From Chloroflexia bacterium (lineage in GTDB: Bacteria > Chloroflexota > Chloroflexia > Thermomicrobiales > UBA6265), in NCBI GenBank assembly GCA_013694885.1, contig JACDBO010000134.1:1-6765 (forward strand): a DNA stretch of 6,765 nucleotides, written 5' to 3'. Under the pieces are notes generated by a model, which saw only the letters and a list, made by a program, of their open reading frames with translations, did not search any database and was not told the origin of the DNA. Made by a program: the position numbers and the translations under genes. Position 1 is the stretch's first letter, and every line of letters begins with the position of its first letter. Of the stretch, positions 1 through 6,215 are shown one piece after another.

Positions 1-1
1 C

Positions 2-307
2 CAGGCCGACCCCGACTGGTGCGGCGGCATCAGCGAGCTGGTCAGGATCTGTACGCTGGCCTCCGCCTTCGGTCGCCACGTCGTGCCGCACGGCCACTCC
101 GTCCCGGCCGCCGTCCACGTCATCGCCGCGCAGCCACCGGCGGTCTGCCCGATGGCCGAGTTTCTGCTGCTCAACCAGCCAGTTGCCCAGCACTTCCACG
201 CGACCTACGTAGCACCGGAGGATGGCGCGATCGCGCTCCCGAGCGATCCTGGGCTGGGCGTTGCCATCGACGAGGCGAAGGTTGAGCGACGCACGGAGTT
301 GACGTAG
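2..307 (+). CDS. Enolase-superfamily sugar-acid dehydratase (mandelate racemase / rhamnonate dehydratase-like), C-terminal part
   Basis: This is the last 101 codons of a gene whose 5' part lies outside the window; it ends at TAG 305-307. Enzymes of this superfamily abstract a proton alpha to a carboxylate with Mg2+ bound in a TIM barrel, and many dehydrate sugar acids in the cytoplasm. The visible part starts with QADPDWCGGISE (residues 1-12), followed by a hydrophobic helix and VVPHGHS (27-33). This is the order seen in L-rhamnonate dehydratase, where an Asp in the QPDxxWCGG segment and the His of VPHG form the catalytic dyad. Here those would be D3 and H30, 27 residues apart, which matches my recollection of the E. 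coli enzyme. The tail PSDPGLGVAIDEAKV is the usual end of the capping region. The barrel's metal ligands are upstream and unseen, so the substrate cannot be fixed. Family assignment is firm; the rhamnonate-like subgroup is inference. Confidence 0.88.
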   Translation, partial: QADPDWCGGISELVRICTLASAFGRHVVPHGHSVPAAVHVIAAQPPAVCPMAEFLLLNQPVAQHFHATYVAPEDGAIALPSDPGLGVAIDEAKVERRTELT

Positions 308-353
308 ACCTAATCTTCTTCCCCGGACGTAGACGTTCATGAGATAAAGCAAT

Positions 354-381
354 CACCGCCCGCTCGAATGAGCGGGCGGTG
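354..381. terminator. Strong hairpin, probable transcription terminator without T-tract
   Basis: A perfect 11-bp inverted repeat (354-364, CACCGCCCGCT; 371-381, AGCGGGCGGTG) surrounds a 6-nt loop. It begins 46 nt after the stop of the dehydratase gene and ends 22 nt before the start of the next one. The stem is very GC-rich. No run of T follows on the plus strand and no A-run precedes it, so it is not a textbook intrinsic terminator. It could be a Rho-type or U-less terminator, an RNA 3'-end stabiliser, or part of the leader of the next gene. Confidence 0.6.
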
Positions 382-390
382 TCCAATGGC

Positions 391-395
391 AGGAG
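391..395 (+). promoter_or_regulatory. Ribosome binding site deciding the start at 404
   Basis: AGGAG lies 8 nt before ATG 404. The same frame stays open further upstream, with a start-like ATG at 368, but that one falls within the hairpin at 354-381 and has no Shine-Dalgarno sequence. A GTG at 395 overlaps the AGGAG itself. The site therefore selects ATG 404. Confidence 0.7.
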
Positions 396-403
396 TGAGC
401 ACG

Positions 404-679
404 ATGGACGAAAAACCGACGCTCGACCAACTCGCGGCGCTGATGCGGCAAACCGGAGAGGCCCACCACAGCGCATATCAGGAAACGGACGGCGCCGATC
501 CCGAATGGGCGATCTGGTACGCCGGTTACCTCCAAGCGCACCTCGGTGGACGTCTCGGTCAACCGCTCACACGAAGTGAGATGGTCTACCGGTTGTTGCT
601 CGCCGAAAAGGAGCAGGCGCGCACCGGCTCGACCGAGGATTGGCCGCTCGCCTACGCCCGGGTTCTGCTGGATCGGTGA
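404..679 (+). CDS. Small conserved-looking protein of unknown function (91 aa)
   Basis: The gene encodes 91 residues, MDEKPTLDQLAAL... to ...YARVLLDR, with a good ribosome binding site 8 nt before the ATG. I do not recognise a named domain. Features that can be seen are a Leu-rich first helix (about 6-15), a central aromatic patch DPEWAIWYAGYL (residues 33-44), a likely helix around PLTRSEMVYRLLLAEKEQAR (55-74), and a closing DWPLAYARVLL helix. There is no signal peptide, membrane segment or Cys pair, so it is probably a soluble helical protein. I recall small proteins with a similar TDGxDPEWxxWYAxYL pattern in other high-GC bacteria, without a known function. It sits 42 nt before the flavin reductase gene on the same strand, so the two are likely co-transcribed. 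A role as a partner of that enzyme is speculation. Confidence 0.75.
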   Translation: MDEKPTLDQLAALMRQTGEAHHSAYQETDGADPEWAIWYAGYLQAHLGGRLGQPLTRSEMVYRLLLAEKEQARTGSTEDWPLAYARVLLDR

Positions 680-721
680 CGCCGCCGGTCACCAGCACCA
701 ACAACGAGGAGCACGTCGTAC

Positions 722-2119
722 ATGCCGAGGGACAATCACTACGACGCCGTGGTCATCGGCGCCGGTCAGGCCGGTGTGCCATTGGCACGAGCCCTGGCCG
801 AGGCTGGACGCACAACCGTCATCATTGAGCGGGAGCACGTCGGCGGCACCTGCGTCAACGATGGCTGCACACCAACCAAGACGATGGTCGCCAGCGCTCG
901 TGTTGCCTATCTCGCCCGCCGCGCCAGCGACTACGGCGTCCAGACCGGACCAGTTGCGGTCGACATGGTCGAGGTGCGAGCGCGCAAACGGGCCATCGTC
1001 GACCGCTTCCGTTCCGGCGTCGAGCGCGGCCTGGAGGCGACCGCCGGTCTGACGTTGCTCCGCGGCGAAGCCGCCTTTGCCGGTCCCAGACAAGTTGCGG
1101 TCGAACTCCTGAGCGGTGAGCGTATTCAGCTCACCGGCGACGTCATCGTGCTCAACTGCGGGGCGCGTCCCGCCTTGCCCCCCGTGCCCGGCCTGGCGGC
1201 GATCGACGTCCTGACCTCCACGTCGATCATGGAGCTGGATGTGGTGCCGGAGCATCTGCTGGTGCTTGGCGGCGGCACGATCGGGATCGAGTTCGGTCAG
1301 ATGTTTCGCCGCTTCGGCAGCCGGGTCACCATCGTCCAGCGCGGGCGGCACCTCCTCCACCGCGAGGACGCCGATATTGCCGCCGCCGTGCGCGATGTCC
1401 TCATCGAGGACGGCATCGACATCCTGCTGGAGACCGAGGCGGTGCGGGCCGCGTCCTCCGACAGTGGTGTCCAGCTCACCGTGCGGACTCCGGACGGCGA
1501 GCGGACCCTCACCGGGTCACACCTCCTGGTGGCGGTGGGCCGTCAGTCCAATACCGACCGGCTCAACCTCGACACCGCCGGCGTACACACGAACGAGCGT
1601 GGCTTCGTCGCGGTCAACGAGCGCCTGGAGACATCCGCGCCCGGTATCTACGCCCTCGGCGACGTCAATGGTGGTCCCGCGTTCACCCACATCTCGTACG
1701 ACGACTTTCGGGTTCTCCGTATGAACCTGCTCGGGGAAGGCGGAGCCACGACTCGCGGACGCTTCCTGCCCTACACGGTCTTCATCGACCCGCAGCTCGG
1801 TCGAGTCGGCATGAGCGAGCAAGAGGCGCGTGAGCGGGGACGAAACGTCCTGGTGGCGACGATGCCGATGAGTTCCGTGGCGCGGGCGCTGGAACTTGGG
1901 GAGACACGGGGGTTGATCAAGGTCCTCGTCGATGCCGACTCAAAGCTGATCCTGGGCGCCGCCGTCCTCGGCATCGAAGGTGGAGAGCTGATGGCGATGC
2001 TCCAGATCGCGATGATGGGCAACGTGCCATTCACCGCGCTCCGGGACGGCGTCTTCGCCCATCCGACCTTAGCGGAATCGCTCAACAACCTCTTCGCGCA
2101 CGTCGTTGAAAAACCGTAG
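722..2119 (+). CDS. MerA-like class I pyridine nucleotide-disulfide oxidoreductase (FAD), substrate unknown
   Basis: This 465-residue protein is a cytoplasmic homodimer-type flavoprotein of the dihydrolipoamide dehydrogenase / glutathione reductase / mercuric reductase family, which moves electrons from NAD(P)H through FAD to a redox disulfide. Domains in order: FAD-binding VIGAGQAG (11-18); redox-active GGTCVNDGCTPTK (41-53) with C44 and C49; NAD(P)-binding GGGTIGIEFG (183-192); second FAD motif APGIYALGD (306-314); and the C-terminal dimerisation domain ending in HPTLAE (447-452), whose His/Glu pair completes the active site of the partner subunit. It lacks both the N-terminal heavy-metal-binding domain and the C-terminal vicinal Cys pair of true mercuric reductase, and no mer genes are nearby. 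The 'mercuric reductase' label common for this clade would therefore be misleading. At the end of the NAD(P)-fold second strand (VTIVQR, 202-207) the residue is Q206 rather than the Glu usual for NAD-specific members, which may favour NADPH. GAGGAG (706-711) precedes ATG by 10 nt. Confidence 0.92.
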   Translation: MPRDNHYDAVVIGAGQAGVPLARALAEAGRTTVIIEREHVGGTCVNDGCTPTKTMVASARVAYLARRASDYGVQTGPVAVDMVEVRARKRAIVDRFRSGVERGLEATAGLTLLRGEAAFAGPRQVAVELLSGERIQLTGDVIVLNCGARPALPPVPGLAAIDVLTSTSIMELDVVPEHLLVLGGGTIGIEFGQMFRRFGSRVTIVQRGRHLLHREDADIAAAVRDVLIEDGIDILLETEAVRAASSDSGVQLTVRTPDGERTLTGSHLLVAVGRQSNTDRLNLDTAGVHTNERGFVAVNERLETSAPGIYALGDVNGGPAFTHISYDDFRVLRMNLLGEGGATTRGRFLPYTVFIDPQLGRVGMSEQEARERGRNVLVATMPMSSVARALELGETRGLIKVLVDADSKLILGAAVLGIEGGELMAMLQIAMMGNVPFTALRDGVFAHPTLAESLNNLFAHVVEKP

Positions 2120-2151
2120 TATCGTAGTTTTCGCAGGCGAGGGAGACATCT

Positions 2152-4155
2152 GTGACCGACAACCCGGCAAGCGCTGACGCCCCATCCACCGAGTGGCAAC
2201 CGATCGCCAGCTATGGGATGCTGGCCGACTGCAACTCGGCGGCCCTCGTTAGCCGCGACGGTTCCATCGACTGGCTCTGCTTTCCGCGCTTCGACGGCGA
2301 CGCCGTCTTCGCCCGCATCCTCGACCCGAAAGCCGGGCACTGGTCGATCCGGCCGGTGGGCGCGTTCGAGGTAGCGCGGCGCTACCTGCCGGGCACGCTC
2401 GTCATCGAGACGACCTTCACGACCGCGACCGGCGCCGTTCGCCTGCTCGACGCGATGGCTTTCGTCGAGGGACACCGCCTCCACGACCTCGGGCTCGATG
2501 TCCCGCATGAGGTGTTCCGGCTCGTCGCGGGCGTGACGGGCAGCGTCGAGATGACAATGGAACTGGCGCCGCGCCCGGAGTATGGGCTGGTGGAGCCGCT
2601 CTTCCGCCAGACGGAGGACGGCGGTTGCACCTTCGGCGGTCCCTCCCAGATCGTCGTCCGCGCGAGTGTGCCGGCTCCGATCGCCGACGCCACGATGCGG
2701 TCAACGTTTCGCATCGACGCCGGCGAGACGGCCAGCTTCGCGATGCGCTGGGCACCGGTAGAACGGCGAGAGCGTTCGGCCTGCCCACCGACCCAGGTTG
2801 CCGCCCGAATCGAGGACACGGTCGCCGGATGGCGCTCGTGGGAGGTCGCCCACGACATCTACGAAAACTCCCACCGCGACCAGGTGCGCCTCAGCGCTCG
2901 TGTCCTCAAGGGACTGACCTACCGCCCAACAGGCGCCATTGTGGCGGCTCCGACGACATCGCTGCCGGAGACGGTGGGCGGCGAGCGCAATTGGGACTAC
3001 CGCTTTGCCTGGGTTCGCGACGCCAGCCTGACCCTGCAAGCGCTCTACATCGGCGCCTGCTCCGACGAGGCCGAGACCTTCCTCTCGTTCATGACCAGTT
3101 CGGCCGGTGGCCACGTCGACGGTGACCGCTTGCAGATCATGTACGGCATAGGCGGCGAGCACGACCTCACCGAGCGCACGCTCTCCCATCTCCGCGGCTG
3201 GCGGGATTCGGCGCCGGTCCGCGTCGGCAACGGCGCCTGGGATCAGACGCAGCTCGACGTCTACGGTCAACTCCTCGATGCGATCCACCTTTACGAGCAC
3301 CGCCTCGGCGTGCTGCACCCGGAGATCCAGCACTTCGTCGCCGACCTCGCCGATGCCGCCGCGCGGTGCTGGATGGACCGCGACGCCGGGATGTGGGAGA
3401 TGCGCGGCGAACCGCTGCATCATCTCTCGTCCAAAGTGATGTGCTGGGTGGCGCTCGACCGGGCGGTCAAGCTGGCGCCGGCCCTCGCCGATCACAGTCG
3501 CGCCGATGAATGGGCGGCGGAGCGCGACCGGGTCCGCCAGGTCATCCTCGATCGCGGCTGGAGCGATAAGCGGCAGGCCTATGCCCAGGCCTTCGACTCC
3601 GACGAGCTGGACGCCGCCGCCCTGCTGATGCCGCTGGTCGGCTTTCTGCCAGCCACCGACGAACGGATGCGCGCCACGATCGAGACCATCGCGCGGGAGC
3701 TGACCAACGACGGCCTCGTCCTACGCTACACCAACGAGGCGGGCACGAACGCCGATGGGTTGACAGGCGAGGAAGGCACGTTCGCCCTCTGTTCGTTCTG
3801 GCTGGTCTCCTGCCTGGCGCAAGCTGGCGAAGTCGATCGGGCTGAGGCGTTGTTCATGCGGCTCACGTCGTTCGCCAACGACCTCGGTTTGTTGGCCGAG
3901 GAGATCGACCCGGCGACCGGCGAACTCCTCGGCAACACACCCCAGGCGTTCAGCCACGTCGGTCTGATTACCGCCGCCTGGGACCTCGACCAAGCCCGCG
4001 ACCCCGACCACGCCCAAACGGCCCCGTGGGAGACGCCAGCATCACCCAAAAGCGGCGAGGACTCGGCGCATGGTTCATCCACCTTGTCACCCGTCGCCAC
4101 CTGGGCTCGACGCATGGTCAACGCGATGCGCGGTCGACACGGCCCTGCCCGGTAG
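2152..4155 (+). CDS. Glycoside hydrolase family 15 enzyme (glucoamylase / glucodextranase / trehalase type)
   Basis: This complete 667-residue GH15 enzyme is an inverting hydrolase that releases glucose from alpha-glucosides, or splits trehalose in some bacterial members. It starts at GTG 2152 with GAGGGA (2139-2144) 7 nt upstream. The N-terminal beta-sandwich carries IASYGMLADCNSAALVSRDG (18-37) and IDWLCFPRFDG. The (alpha/alpha)6 barrel follows from about residue 245, with RNWDYRFAWVRDASLT (279-294), WDQTQLDVYGQLLDA (363-377), GMWEMRG (413-419), SKVMCWVALDRA (427-438), EEGTFALCSFWLV (540-552) and AEEIDPATGELLGNTPQAFS (582-601). By motif alignment with fungal glucoamylase, E416 (the Glu of WE) would be the general acid and E583 the general base. 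There is no signal peptide, so the enzyme is probably cytoplasmic and suited to glycogen, maltodextrin or trehalose turnover. After the catalytic domain (about 610) comes a low-complexity linker and a basic end, WARRMVNAMRGRHGPAR. It starts 32 nt after the reductase gene. Sequence alone does not tell glucoamylase from trehalase. Confidence 0.95.
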   Translation: MTDNPASADAPSTEWQPIASYGMLADCNSAALVSRDGSIDWLCFPRFDGDAVFARILDPKAGHWSIRPVGAFEVARRYLPGTLVIETTFTTATGAVRLLDAMAFVEGHRLHDLGLDVPHEVFRLVAGVTGSVEMTMELAPRPEYGLVEPLFRQTEDGGCTFGGPSQIVVRASVPAPIADATMRSTFRIDAGETASFAMRWAPVERRERSACPPTQVAARIEDTVAGWRSWEVAHDIYENSHRDQVRLSARVLKGLTYRPTGAIVAAPTTSLPETVGGERNWDYRFAWVRDASLTLQALYIGACSDEAETFLSFMTSSAGGHVDGDRLQIMYGIGGEHDLTERTLSHLRGWRDSAPVRVGNGAWDQTQLDVYGQLLDAIHLYEHRLGVLHPEIQHFVADLADAAARCWMDRDAGMWEMRGEPLHHLSSKVMCWVALDRAVKLAPALADHSRADEWAAERDRVRQVILDRGWSDKRQAYAQAFDSDELDAAALLMPLVGFLPATDERMRATIETIARELTNDGLVLRYTNEAGTNADGLTGEEGTFALCSFWLVSCLAQAGEVDRAEALFMRLTSFANDLGLLAEEIDPATGELLGNTPQAFSHVGLITAAWDLDQARDPDHAQTAPWETPASPKSGEDSAHGSSTLSPVATWARRMVNAMRGRHGPAR

Positions 4156-4248
4156 TGCGAACGCGCTGATTGTGCTCAGAATCCGTCTGAAAAGCCTACA
4201 GCGGTTTGCCCAAGGAATGACCCGCCGTAGACTCCGGAAGGAACGGGT

Positions 4249-4300
4249 GACGCGCTGCCATTTGGGTTCGCTGAAGTCACTTGGGTACGCTTGTCTTGAC
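4249..4300. repeat. Imperfect direct repeat, copy B (downstream of the nitroreductase gene)
   Basis: These 52 bp match 5008-5059 in the same orientation at 42 of 52 positions, ungapped. The best blocks are GACGCGCTGCCATT, GTTCGCTGA and GTCAC. The copy lies in the spacer between two convergent genes, 12 nt past the end of the nitroreductase gene. The rest of this spacer (4156-4311) holds no gene, no T-tract hairpin and no promoter that I can support. Confidence 0.7.
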
Positions 4301-4311
4301 GTCCGCGAGTG

Positions 4312-4974
4312 CTACCTCACGACATCCTTCCCGGACTGACTCCCAGCACTCCCCACGCCGTCCTCATCTTTCGGTTGCCACAGCGGTTCCGGCACCTCGA
4401 AGCCCGGTGGCGTGCCCCAGCGGTTGCGGAACGTCACCTCGTGGACGGGTCGACGCGCGGCGACACCCCACTTACCGGTCGGGTAGCCCAGCGGGACGCA
4501 GGCGACCATACGCCAGCCCTCGTCCGGTGGCACATCGAGCAACTCCAACACCTCATCTTGACGGAAGCTCAGGAACGTCGGCAGCGTGCTGCCGACACCA
4601 TCCGCGCGGGCGGCAAGCATGGCGCTCTGGAGCGCTGGGTAGATCGAGCCGCCGCCGCTGCCTTGGCCAAAGCCGAGGAGCAGCAGCGGCACCTCCGCGA
4701 AGTGCCGTGCTAGATGGTCGCCTGAGCGAAAGGCGCGCGCGAATTCCGGGGGGATCTTGCCGGGATCGACGAACTGCTCCCAGACGGCCAGGTAGAGCGC
4801 GCCGAGCTGCCGCCGGAGGTCGGGGTCGTCGACGAGGAGGAAGCGCCGGCCGTCGGGCTCGCTGGGTGCGCGGATGGCGGCGTCGAGGATGCGCGCCTGG
4901 ACATCGAGCGGGATCTGGTCCGGCCGCAGGCGGCGCATCGCCCGCGTCGTGTAGAGTGCCTCGTAGATGTCCAC
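4312..4974 (-). CDS. Nitroreductase-family FMN oxidoreductase with an altered cofactor loop
   Basis: The 220-residue protein starts at GTG (4974-4972), with AAAGGAG (complement of 4984-4990) 9 nt upstream, and ends at TAG (4314-4312). Nitroreductase-family enzymes are cytoplasmic homodimers that use FMN and NAD(P)H to reduce nitro groups, quinones, enones or other acceptors. Supporting motifs: TTRAMRRLRPDQIP (9-22), the N-terminal FMN-phosphate-binding region; ILDAAIRAPS (29-38); GGGSIYPALQSAMLAARADG (107-126), the usual helix for dimer and FMN contact; and CVPLGYPTGKWGVAARRP (159-176), the characteristic late PLGYP segment. The canonical PSGxNxQxW loop after RAPS is here EPDGRRF (39-45), about two residues shorter and without the Asn/Gln that normally touch FMN. 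The last 20 residues are polar and probably disordered. The gene lies downstream of the methyltransferase on the same strand (115-nt gap) and converges on the GH15 gene. Physiological substrate is unknown. Confidence 0.9.
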   Translation of the reverse strand: MDIYEALYTTRAMRRLRPDQIPLDVQARILDAAIRAPSEPDGRRFLLVDDPDLRRQLGALYLAVWEQFVDPGKIPPEFARAFRSGDHLARHFAEVPLLLLGFGQGSGGGSIYPALQSAMLAARADGVGSTLPTFLSFRQDEVLELLDVPPDEGWRMVACVPLGYPTGKWGVAARRPVHEVTFRNRWGTPPGFEVPEPLWQPKDEDGVGSAGSQSGKDVVR

Positions 4975-5007
4975 GCGTCCTGGCTCCTTTCTGGTGCGTC
5001 CTTCACC

Positions 5008-5059
5008 GACGCGCTGCCATTCTCGTTCGCTGAGGTCACGTGGCTATGCGTTTCGTGAC
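5008..5059. repeat. Imperfect direct repeat, copy A (upstream leader of the nitroreductase gene)
   Basis: This is the partner of 4249-4300 (81% identical, 759 bp apart, same orientation). It sits in the 115-nt gap between the methyltransferase stop and the nitroreductase start, ending 17 nt before the latter's ribosome binding site. It contains a short inverted repeat, GTCACG (5035-5040) and CGTGAC (5054-5059), only partly kept in copy B. That argues against a conserved RNA structure. Origin unknown: a duplicated leader, a decayed mobile element end and a remnant of a coding repeat are all possible. Confidence 0.7.
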
Positions 5060-5089
5060 ACTCTCGAAAAATATCATGGTACCCACTGC

Positions 5090-5962
5090 TCAAAGAGGCG
5101 CACAATCCGACTGCGCTTGCGCCGACTCCACGAACATTCCCCCAAAACCGAAAAAGGTGCCGTCTCGGCTCGCCTCGACAAGGTAGGTCAGGGCGGACTG
5201 GGCGCGCTCCCTCGTGACGTGCCCGGAGGCGACCAACGCCGCTTCCGATTCCGAGAAATCCAGCCCGAACTTCGCGATGTCCGCGATGTCGGTGGCCCCG
5301 AAGAACACAGGGGCGATCCGGCGCTCAACGAATCCTGCCTCCGCGAAGCACCGGCAGAGCTCGCGCCCCATCGCGGGGTTGCGGAACGTCTCCGCAAACC
5401 GGTCCATCAGCAACCTCATCGTCTCGAAGTCCGGGTGGTCAATCTGCATAGCACGCCAGTCCGGCTCCACCGCCACGACGTGTCCGCCCGGACGTAGCAC
5501 GCGGTGCATCTCCCGGAGCGCCGCCGTCGGATCATCGAGGTGCATCAACACCCGCTCGCAGTGCACCGCGTCGAAGCTGCCGTCGGGGAACGGGAGCCGG
5601 TAGGCGTCTCCCTCGCGCACCTCGACCGTTTCGGCAATCCCGAGCGCCGCGACGCGCTCACGCGCCTGGGCAACAAAGTCTGGTGAGTGATCGATCCCGA
5701 CGACACTCCCCTCCATTCCCACCGCGGCGGCAAGCAACGGAAGAAAGACGCCGGTCCCGCAGCCGACCTCCAACACCCGCTGACCGGCCGATAGCGCCAG
5801 AGCATACAGGGCTCGTCGGGCCACCTCGAGCAGTTCCGGCGTCGTCGCCACAAGCTCTAGATAGGCTCCGCAGACCGCCACTTTCTCCGCGATAGCCGCT
5901 GGCTGCCAACCCATCGAACCCGCCGGCATGACTCGCTCTTCAGTACGCCCAACCTCAGACAT
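5090..5962 (-). CDS. Class I SAM-dependent methyltransferase (UbiE-like fold), substrate unknown
   Basis: The 290-residue protein is read from ATG (5962-5960), preceded by GAGGGG 6 nt upstream; the stop is TGA (5092-5090). Class I methyltransferases transfer the methyl group of S-adenosylmethionine to small molecules or macromolecules, normally in the cytoplasm. Motif I is VLEVGCGTG (63-71), the SAM glycine loop; the acidic residue binding the ribose is D91 in GIDHSP; GDAYRLPFPDGSFDAV (118-133) is the adenine/motif II region; and VLRPGG (155-160) is motif III. The N-terminal 60 residues form a helical cap. The C-terminal half, including MGRELCRCFAEAGF (198-211), is typical of the UbiE/methyltransf_11 group, whose members act on very different substrates, so I give no gene symbol. 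The frame is open to a TTG at 6004, but the ATG has the better ribosome binding site. It may share a transcript with the downstream nitroreductase gene. Confidence 0.9.
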   Translation of the reverse strand: MSEVGRTEERVMPAGSMGWQPAAIAEKVAVCGAYLELVATTPELLEVARRALYALALSAGQRVLEVGCGTGVFLPLLAAAVGMEGSVVGIDHSPDFVAQARERVAALGIAETVEVREGDAYRLPFPDGSFDAVHCERVLMHLDDPTAALREMHRVLRPGGHVVAVEPDWRAMQIDHPDFETMRLLMDRFAETFRNPAMGRELCRCFAEAGFVERRIAPVFFGATDIADIAKFGLDFSESEAALVASGHVTRERAQSALTYLVEASRDGTFFGFGGMFVESAQAQSDCAPL

Positions 5963-6022
5963 ACCGCTCCCCTCGCGTGTTCCTGACACAGTCGTCCTCG
6001 TCAATTGTGTATCCCGTCGCCT

Positions 6023-6051
6023 ATTTTCCGGTCGAACACGGAAAACGTCAA
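6023..6051 (-). promoter_or_regulatory. Sigma-70-like promoter for the methyltransferase gene
   Basis: Read on the minus strand, TTGACG (6051-6046) is followed after 17 nt by GAAAAT (6028-6023). They match TTGACA and TATAAT at 5 of 6 and 4 of 6 positions. The predicted transcript would start near 6016, about 55 nt before the ATG at 5962. A dyad overlaps the spacer and -10 element. Motif-based only. Confidence 0.45.
6024..6045. promoter_or_regulatory. Operator-like inverted repeat in the methyltransferase promoter
   Basis: Perfect 7-bp arms TTTTCCG (6024-6030) and CGGAAAA (6039-6045) are separated by 8 nt, giving a 22-bp dyad. It lies exactly between the -35 and -10 candidates and overlaps the -10, the classic position for a dimeric repressor. 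With an 8-nt loop and no T-run beyond the arm it is a poorer fit for an intrinsic terminator. No regulator gene is present in the window. Confidence 0.45.
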
Positions 6052-6116
6052 TTCACTCCGGCACACCCGGCGCGCTTCCCGAAATCCACTGCTCCATCAT
6101 GACCGGCGGGATTCGA

Positions 6117-6145
6117 TTGACGGTGCTGAGCTGGCTGGATACGAT
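6117..6145 (+). promoter_or_regulatory. Sigma-70-like promoter for the sugar isomerase/epimerase gene
   Basis: TTGACG (6117-6122), a 17-nt spacer and TACGAT (6140-6145) match the consensus boxes at 5 of 6 and 4 of 6 positions. The start of transcription would be near 6152, leaving a leader of about 70 nt before the CTG at 6223. It is correctly placed and oriented for the gene at the right edge. Motif-based only. Confidence 0.5.
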
Positions 6146-6207
6146 GCCGACGCTGGCGGCGACGCGGCAAGCTCGCGCGAGAGCGTATCGTCACCGCACC
6201 ACGAGCT

Positions 6208-6215
6208 GGAAAGGA
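6208..6215 (+). promoter_or_regulatory. Ribosome binding site supporting a CTG start at 6223
   Basis: GGAAAGGA ends 7 nt before CTG 6223, a normal Shine-Dalgarno distance. The overlapping ATG at 6215 is in another frame and would directly abut this site, leaving no spacing. The position thus favours initiation at 6223, where the family's Met is expected. Confidence 0.55.

Noticed and set aside
301..334. Nine-base direct repeat GACGTAGAC (301-309 and 326-334)
   Set aside because: It is too short, partly inside the dehydratase stop region, and not tied to any structure. Chance is likely in a window of this size.
689..1360. Long open frame on the minus strand (223 codons) opposite the reductase gene
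   Set aside because: It is antisense to a protein with all family motifs intact. Its translation has no recognisable domain, and such mirror frames are common in GC-rich DNA.
2100..2151. AT-rich inverted repeat AAAAC/GTTTT after the reductase gene as a terminator
   Set aside because: The arms are only five A/T-rich pairs with a long loop, and the GH15 ribosome binding site follows at once. Read-through into the next gene is more likely.
1771..2508. 245-codon minus-strand open frame spanning the reductase/GH15 junction
   Set aside because: It overlaps two well-supported plus-strand genes, and its translation shows no family pattern.
2701..3495. 264-codon minus-strand open frame opposite the GH15 gene
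   Set aside because: It lies entirely over the conserved catalytic region of GH15; its product is low in recognisable motifs and has no supporting ribosome binding site.
4281..5033. 250-codon plus-strand open frame opposite the nitroreductase gene
   Set aside because: It is an Arg/Ser/Pro-rich shadow translation typical of antisense GC-rich frames; the minus-strand protein has clear nitroreductase motifs.
4975..5089. Riboswitch or structured leader for the nitroreductase gene
   Set aside because: Short stems can be drawn in copy A of the repeat (GTCACG/CGTGAC; GCGTC/GACGC), but they are not kept by compensating changes in copy B, and I recognise no riboswitch consensus.
4975..5110. Dedicated promoter for the nitroreductase gene
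   Set aside because: TTGAGC and AT-rich -10-like hexamers exist, but their spacings are 14 or 15 nt, or the partner box is poor. No pair reaches the quality of the two promoters in the divergent spacer.
5963..6004. TTG start at 6004 adding 14 residues to the methyltransferase
   Set aside because: The added residues have no family pattern, and the ATG at 5962 has a good purine-rich ribosome binding site. The longer form cannot be formally excluded.
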